This document shows positions 5,713 to 9,862 of a stretch of 9,862 nt of DNA, one piece after another. The notes beneath the pieces are model-generated. The model did not search any database. It was not told the DNA's origin and saw only the letters and a program-made list of their open reading frames with translations. Every line of letters begins with the position of its first letter. Position 1 is the first letter of the stretch. Made by a program: the position numbers and the translations under genes. Origin of the DNA: Kiritimatiellia bacterium (GTDB lineage Bacteria > Verrucomicrobiota > Kiritimatiellia > UBA8416); assembly GCA_007126175.1 (NCBI GenBank), contig SLBU01000189.1:1-9862 (forward strand). The letters are read 5' to 3'.

Positions 5713-5738
5713 ACCTGCGCCGGAGTACCCCCGCAGGT
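5713..5738 (+). promoter_or_regulatory. Third hairpin in the ABC-operon leader
   Basis: ACCTGCG (5713-5719) pairs with CGCAGGT (5732-5738) around a 12-nt loop in which GG/CC could extend the stem. It ends 19 nt before the ribosome site of the first ABC gene, so it could be part of a structured leader. No riboswitch class was recognised. Confidence 0.4.
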
Positions 5739-5757
5739 GGTGGGATGATTCGATGCA

Positions 5758-5762
5758 AGAGG
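5758..5762 (+). promoter_or_regulatory. Ribosome binding site of ABC exporter gene 1
   Basis: AGAGG, six bases before ATG 5769, decides the start of the first ABC gene against an in-frame GTG at 5679 that would run translation through two leader hairpins. Confidence 0.6.
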
Positions 5763-5768
5763 TATAAC

Positions 5769-7532
5769 ATGTCCCCTATGCAGCACGCAATCCAGTTGCT
5801 GCGTGTTGCCATGCGTCCACGCAAAGGGGTACTGGCATTCACGATCGTAATGGTACTCTTGTTGAATGCCTTTGAACTGGCAACGCCAAAAATCTTGCAA
5901 CTCTTTATTGATGCGCTGGCTGACGCCCCCCTGCAATTATGGGGGTTTTCGCTACCGGGGTGGCTAGGGCGCGGTCATGGCTTACTGCTACTGCCGCTCG
6001 CATTGCTGGTTTTTGCGGCAGCGCGCTGGGCTACTGCCTATTTCCGTGCCGTTTCCGAAAGCCGCCTGGGGCAAGGGGCTCTCTTCGATCTGCGCTGCCG
6101 CATCTTCGACACCATGCAGCAGCTTTCCTTTGCCTACCATGACCGCTCGCATAGCGGTACACTCATTTCCAATGTGGTAGAGGATGTCAACTACACCACC
6201 ATGTTCATGCAGCATGGCCTCATGCTCATTATCGAGTCAACCGCCTACGTGCTCGTTTCCTATATCTTCCTGTTTTTCATTTGCTGGCAAGCGGGACTCG
6301 TATCCCTTGCCCTTTTTTGCCTCGGCTGCCTGCTGATTCACATCGGCATCAAAATGGGCTATCCCCTATTTGCCCGCACAAAAGCACTATTTGCCGCCAC
6401 CGTCGAACTTTTCTCCGAATCGATGGAAGGGAGCCTCGTTGTCAAGGCATTCGGAGCAGGCCCAACATTGCGCGCACGCTACGATCAGCGCGTCGAACAA
6501 CTACATGATTCTGAATTTAAAGAGCGGGTTCTCAGCTCCGCAATCAATCAGTCCCTTCAATGGACAACGAGCCTGGGCATTGCTGCTGTTATCGGAACCG
6601 CACTCTGGGCTGCCGAAAGTGGAAACTGGGAACTCTCCACAGGACGACTCTTTCTCCTATTCTACTTGCAAACCGGGATCCGCATGCGCACATGGCGCAT
6701 TGGCAGAGCCATCGATACGGCCATACGCTTTACCGTCACAGCCGAAAGAATCGATCGCTTACTGCAAGCGGACGAATACTTGAAAGACGAAGGGGCAACC
6801 CCGATCCCCAGTGAAGGCTCCGGCTTGGAGGCAAAAGGGGTCTCGTTTTCCTATGGCAACCGCGAACACTCCGTGCGCGATGTCTCCTTGCACATTCCAA
6901 GCGGAAGCACGATTGGGCTCGTAGGCAAAACCGGCGGAGGCAAAAGCACACTCGCACTCCTGCTCTGCCGATTTTATGACCCCGACCAAGGAAATATCTT
7001 TTTACATGGACGAGATCTCCGCGAATACCCACTCCGCGAATTGCGCCATAGTTTCGCCTTTGTCTTTCAAGATACCTTTCTCTTCTCAGCCTCGATCCGC
7101 GATAATATTGCGTATGGCAACCCCGGGGCGCACTTTGAGGATATCGTACATGCCGCAACCATTGCCTCGATTCACGATTTTATCATGGAGCAACCGGAAG
7201 GATACGAAACCATGGTCGGGGAGCGAGGCGTAACCTTATCCGGCGGACAACGACAACGTATCAGCATTGCACGCGCCATCCTGCATAAACCGCGCTTCTT
7301 GATCCTGGATGCATGCACCTCTGCCCTCGACACGGCAACCGAACGCGCCGTCCAGGAAGGACTGCAATCATTATCCGCGAACACCACAACCATCATCATT
7401 GCACAACGCCTTTCCAGCATTGAACATGCAGACCACATATACGTCATGGATAATGGACGCATCGTGGAGTCTGGCACCCCCGCACAATTACGCCACGAAG
7501 GGGCACAATTCAAAAGGATCTTACAGTTGTGA
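5769..7532 (+). CDS. ABC exporter half-transporter, degenerate-site subunit
   Basis: This 587-aa inner-membrane protein has an ABC type I exporter fold: six membrane segments (about 21-40, 70-92, 149-172, 174-195, 262-283, 292-312), then an ATPase domain from about 353. Walker A is GKTGGGKST (386-394), the Q-loop glutamine is Q434 and the signature LSGGQRQR (490-497) is perfect. Walker B reads LILDACTSALD, so the catalytic glutamate is replaced by A515. The switch histidine is Q546 (IAQRLSS). Both changes fall on the same ATP site, which should bind but scarcely hydrolyse ATP. This is the pattern of the degenerate subunit of heterodimeric exporters (TM287/288, BmrCD, LmrCD; MdlAB is the enterobacterial pair). 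The start at 5769 has AGAGG upstream. It overlaps the next gene by 4 bp (GTGA), so both subunits are made together. The substrate cannot be told from sequence; lipids, drugs and peptides are all known for relatives. Confidence 0.92.
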   Translation: MSPMQHAIQLLRVAMRPRKGVLAFTIVMVLLLNAFELATPKILQLFIDALADAPLQLWGFSLPGWLGRGHGLLLLPLALLVFAAARWATAYFRAVSESRLGQGALFDLRCRIFDTMQQLSFAYHDRSHSGTLISNVVEDVNYTTMFMQHGLMLIIESTAYVLVSYIFLFFICWQAGLVSLALFCLGCLLIHIGIKMGYPLFARTKALFAATVELFSESMEGSLVVKAFGAGPTLRARYDQRVEQLHDSEFKERVLSSAINQSLQWTTSLGIAAVIGTALWAAESGNWELSTGRLFLLFYLQTGIRMRTWRIGRAIDTAIRFTVTAERIDRLLQADEYLKDEGATPIPSEGSGLEAKGVSFSYGNREHSVRDVSLHIPSGSTIGLVGKTGGGKSTLALLLCRFYDPDQGNIFLHGRDLREYPLRELRHSFAFVFQDTFLFSASIRDNIAYGNPGAHFEDIVHAATIASIHDFIMEQPEGYETMVGERGVTLSGGQRQRISIARAILHKPRFLILDACTSALDTATERAVQEGLQSLSANTTTIIIAQRLSSIEHADHIYVMDNGRIVESGTPAQLRHEGAQFKRILQL

Positions 7533-9334
7533 GCAATACTCTCTCCGAAAATCAGAAACAACAGGAAAACCAAGCGCTATCGCTGCGGATGACCATCCGC
7601 ATCTTCGGCATTTTGGGACCCTATCGCTGGATGATTGGATTTGCCACAATGATGGTCTGCGTGAGTGCTTGGGCCGACATGCAAATCATTCACTATGCCA
7701 GTAGGCTTTTCGAGTCCCAACAATGGAATGAAACCGGCATTCTCAGCGCGATTGTCCCCCTCATCCTGCTCAGCCTCGTGAATCGTTCGTTTGGATGGGT
7801 CCAATTGATCCTCTCATTTTATGCCGGAAATCAAGCCATCGCGGGACTACGTAAAACACTCTTCGGAAAATTGATGCTCTTTGGCAAATCGTTCTTCGAT
7901 CGTCATAAAGCCGGTTGGCTCGTGGCTCGCAGCACTGGCGATATTGCCATTTTACAAGACTTCATGACCTATTCGCTCATGATGATCGGGGTGTTTGGCA
8001 CGATTACGGTCTCCGCACTCATCCGGATCACCCAGATTGCCCCGCTACTCCTGCTGCCCGCTGCCATTATGTTGCCACTGGTGACGTTCCTCACCGCTCG
8101 CTACAAAACACGCATGACCACCCTGCAGCGCACCGCGCGCGACCAGAACAGTCGGCTCGTCGCCAACATGGCCGAAACCGTTCGTGGCGTACGCGTAGTA
8201 CACGCTTTCTCGCGGCAGGAGCGCAACCTCGAGGATTTCAATCTCATCAACTCCAGCAGCCACGATACCGAGGTGCATATTGCCAAGCTCAACGGCTTGT
8301 TCATGCCCGCACTGGATTTCATGAGTGTTTTGAATTTGATTCTCGTGGTATTGTTTGCAACATGGGTCCTGCATGATCCACGACTCGCCGCCATCGCGGA
8401 ATACGTCAATATGGCAGATGTCATCGCATACATTCTCTATATGAACGCGCTGATCTGGCCGATGCGCATGATGGTGGAACTCTACAGTATGGCATTACGC
8501 GCAATGAGCGCCGCCGAGCGTATCTTTGAAATCATCGACCTGACGCCTGATGTACTGGATCCACCAGCCCCCGTACCCGTGCCGGAAATCAAAGGTGCCG
8601 TCCAATTCGAAAATGTAAGCTTTCGCTATAACGACAAGGGCGATTGGATTATCAAGAACCTCAACCTAGCCATAGCCCCGGGCGAAACCATCGCGCTGGC
8701 CGGAGCCACAGGCGCTGGCAAAACCACGATCTTATCCCTTGTCGCCCGTTTCTTTGATCCACAGGAGGGACGCATCCTGCTCGATGGCATCGACCTCAAG
8801 AATTTCGCGCAAGACGAATTACACCAACACATGGGCATCGTCCTCCAACAAGGCTATCTCTTCTCCGGTACCGTAATGGAAAACCTCAAATTCCGAAGCG
8901 CCGATGTATCCGATGACCATGTAATCGAACAAGCCCGGAAACTCGGCACCCACGAAACCATCACCGCACTCGCGGATGGATACCAAACGCGCATCCTCGA
9001 AGGCGGCGAATCGCTTTCGCTCGGGCAACGCCAAATCATCGCCATTACACGAGCCCTGATGGCTGATCCCGCGATCCTCATGCTCGACGAACCCACCTCG
9101 TCGCTCGACATCTACACCGAATCCGTAATCCAGAATGCCATGCAATCCCTCATGCAAAACCGCACATCCCTCGTGATCGCCCACCGCTTATCCACCATCC
9201 AGAAAGCCGACCGCATACTCGTCATCGACGATGGCCGCATCGTCGAGCAAGGCCCCCATACCGAACTCATGCAGCACGATGGCCCCTACCGCCGCCTCAT
9301 CCTCCGTGGCAAACTCGCCGAACACAACGAATAA
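7529..9334 (+). CDS. ABC exporter half-transporter, hydrolytically competent subunit
   Basis: This 601-aa partner of the preceding gene has six membrane segments (about 30-55, 71-99, 148-168, 170-190, 257-280, 293-313) and an ATPase domain from about 355. Walker A is GATGAGKTT (392-400), Q440 is the Q-loop residue, Walker B is ILMLDEPTSSLD with E521 intact, and the switch histidine is H552 (IAHRLSTI). The signature is LSLGQ (496-500): the first glycine of LSGGQ is replaced by leucine. In a head-to-tail dimer this broken signature faces the broken Walker B of subunit 1, while its own Walker A/B faces the perfect LSGGQ of subunit 1. One good and one degenerate site result. Translation probably starts at GTG 7529 inside the upstream stop, with AGGA 10 nt before. 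ATG at residue 21 is an alternative, but it leaves the coupled start unexplained. The gene ends 92 bp before convergent coaC. Confidence 0.92.
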   Translation: MSNTLSENQKQQENQALSLRMTIRIFGILGPYRWMIGFATMMVCVSAWADMQIIHYASRLFESQQWNETGILSAIVPLILLSLVNRSFGWVQLILSFYAGNQAIAGLRKTLFGKLMLFGKSFFDRHKAGWLVARSTGDIAILQDFMTYSLMMIGVFGTITVSALIRITQIAPLLLLPAAIMLPLVTFLTARYKTRMTTLQRTARDQNSRLVANMAETVRGVRVVHAFSRQERNLEDFNLINSSSHDTEVHIAKLNGLFMPALDFMSVLNLILVVLFATWVLHDPRLAAIAEYVNMADVIAYILYMNALIWPMRMMVELYSMALRAMSAAERIFEIIDLTPDVLDPPAPVPVPEIKGAVQFENVSFRYNDKGDWIIKNLNLAIAPGETIALAGATGAGKTTILSLVARFFDPQEGRILLDGIDLKNFAQDELHQHMGIVLQQGYLFSGTVMENLKFRSADVSDDHVIEQARKLGTHETITALADGYQTRILEGGESLSLGQRQIIAITRALMADPAILMLDEPTSSLDIYTESVIQNAMQSLMQNRTSLVIAHRLSTIQKADRILVIDDGRIVEQGPHTELMQHDGPYRRLILRGKLAEHNE

Positions 9335-9426
9335 CGAATTTTCCCATCCATCGCGCAGCAGCGAGCCGCATCATTCGCTCGGCATCGCGACTTTCCCCGT
9401 CAATCCGCTCAATCGGGGCAATTCGG
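9335..9426. other. Convergent intergenic gap between the ABC operon and coaC
   Basis: Two small inverted repeats are visible: CGAGC/GCTCG (9362-9366 and 9377-9381, 10-nt loop) and CCCCG/CGGGG (9395-9399 and 9414-9418, 14-nt loop). Neither is followed by a T-run on either strand. They might serve as a shared bidirectional 3' end, but their short stems are near what chance gives. Confidence 0.25.
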
Positions 9427-9862
9427 TCACACCGACGCAATACGAGGCACAAATCCCGCCAGACACTGTTCGATGGTGTCCAGATCGGCGAGACGACCCG
9501 TGGCCACATACCCGCAGGCGAGATCACCTTGTCCGACATCGATAATCGTTGCACCACGATCGCGCAATACCCGTAGATTTTCCTGCGTGGCAGGGTGGTT
9601 CCACATGCGGTCATTCATGGCTGGCGCAACCACAAGCGGAGCTTGCATCGCAAGTGCCGAGCACGTCAGTAAATCGTCGGCAATACCATGCGCCAGCTTG
9701 GCCATCACATTGGCCGTGCAAGGGGCTACACAAAAAACATCCGGCCACTCCCCCAGCGTAATATGATCCGGACGCCATTCCTCGCTCTCCGGAAACATTT
9801 CCAGATACACCGGATTGCGCGAAAGCGAACGAAACGTCAGCGGCGTGACGAACTTCGTCGCG
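9427..9862 (-). CDS. coaC: Phosphopantothenoylcysteine decarboxylase (CoaC), N-terminus cut by window edge
   Basis: The visible C-terminal 144 residues (with a 1-nt partial codon at the edge) belong to the HFCD flavoprotein family. CoaC decarboxylates 4'-phosphopantothenoylcysteine with FMN on the way to coenzyme A. Reading from the edge: TKFVTPLTF, the catalytic histidine in DHITLGEW (visible residue 33), the substrate/FMN motif APCTANVMAKLAHGIADD, the PAMNDRMW form of the PxMNxxMW motif, and the conserved cysteine in LACGYVATGRL. The stop comes about 25 residues after that cysteine, so there is no fused CoaB synthetase domain as in E. coli Dfp, and no coaB lies downstream because the convergent ABC operon begins there. 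An in-frame GTG at 9810 is internal: coding similarity continues past it to the edge. The start and about 50 N-terminal residues lie outside the window. Confidence 0.9.
   Translation of the reverse strand, partial: ATKFVTPLTFRSLSRNPVYLEMFPESEEWRPDHITLGEWPDVFCVAPCTANVMAKLAHGIADDLLTCSALAMQAPLVVAPAMNDRMWNHPATQENLRVLRDRGATIIDVGQGDLACGYVATGRLADLDTIEQCLAGFVPRIASV

Noticed and set aside
5679..5768. GTG at 5679 as the start of ABC gene 1, giving 30 extra residues
   Set aside because: The extension is encoded by the leader hairpins, is not membrane-like or family-like, and AGAGG before ATG 5769 is a better start signal.
9362..9418. Inverted repeats between the ABC operon and coaC as a strong bidirectional terminator
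   Set aside because: The stems are only 5 bp with 10-14 nt loops and no T-runs, so they are listed only as a description of the gap.
1..9862. CRISPR arrays, insertion sequences, toxin-antitoxin or phage-defence genes
   Set aside because: No regularly spaced repeats, transposase motifs, terminal inverted repeats or defence-family domains were found on either strand.

Overview
The window reads as ordinary bacterial chromosome, densely coded, with GC content in the mid-50s by eye. It carries seven confident protein genes, one tRNA gene and one doubtful mini-ORF. Secreted proteins, an Nfu-type Fe-S carrier and an exporter pair of the MdlAB/TM287-288 type point to a Gram-negative host. SerC with the GGAS-type cofactor loop, a UPF0316 membrane protein and HtrA proteases with a Deg2/Deg9-like C-terminus would suit the Verrucomicrobiota/PVC group, perhaps Opitutae. 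That placement is an impression from family resemblance only. No insertion sequence, integrase, CRISPR array or phage gene is visible.

Layout. On the minus strand, positions 63-1239 hold serC (phosphoserine aminotransferase) and, 23 bp beyond its stop, tRNA-Arg(CCG). A 174-bp divergent intergenic region separates serC from a UPF0316/DUF2179 membrane protein (1414-2010). Next come two secreted HtrA-like proteins in an ATGA-overlapping pair. The first (2117-3667) has an intact His-Asp-Ser triad. The second (3664-5193) has the same architecture but all three catalytic positions are replaced. A 227-bp gap (5194-5420) holds tandem hairpins, a 37-codon mini-ORF with a twin-arginine motif, and a perfect TATAAT box next to an inverted repeat. 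It leads into a 73-aa Nfu/NifU-type Fe-S carrier (5421-5642). After a leader with three consecutive hairpins (5650-5738) comes a two-gene ABC exporter operon (5769-9334) with a GTGA overlap. A convergent minus-strand coaC (9427 to the window edge), ending where the decarboxylase domain ends, closes the window.

How the genes work together. Two gene pairs each combine an active and a degenerate member. The protease/pseudoprotease pair looks like a tandem duplication in which one copy lost catalysis but kept secretion, the PDZ region and the C-terminal domain, so a regulatory or scaffolding partnership in the envelope is the natural hypothesis. In the ABC pair, subunit 1 has a broken Walker B glutamate and switch histidine but a perfect LSGGQ. 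Subunit 2 has intact Walker B and switch residues but a broken signature (LSLGQ). This complementarity predicts an obligate heterodimer with one competent and one degenerate ATP site. SerC, Nfu and CoaC are housekeeping functions (serine/PLP synthesis, Fe-S delivery, coenzyme A synthesis). The least explained material is the pseudoprotease, the Tat-like mini-ORF and the structured leaders.
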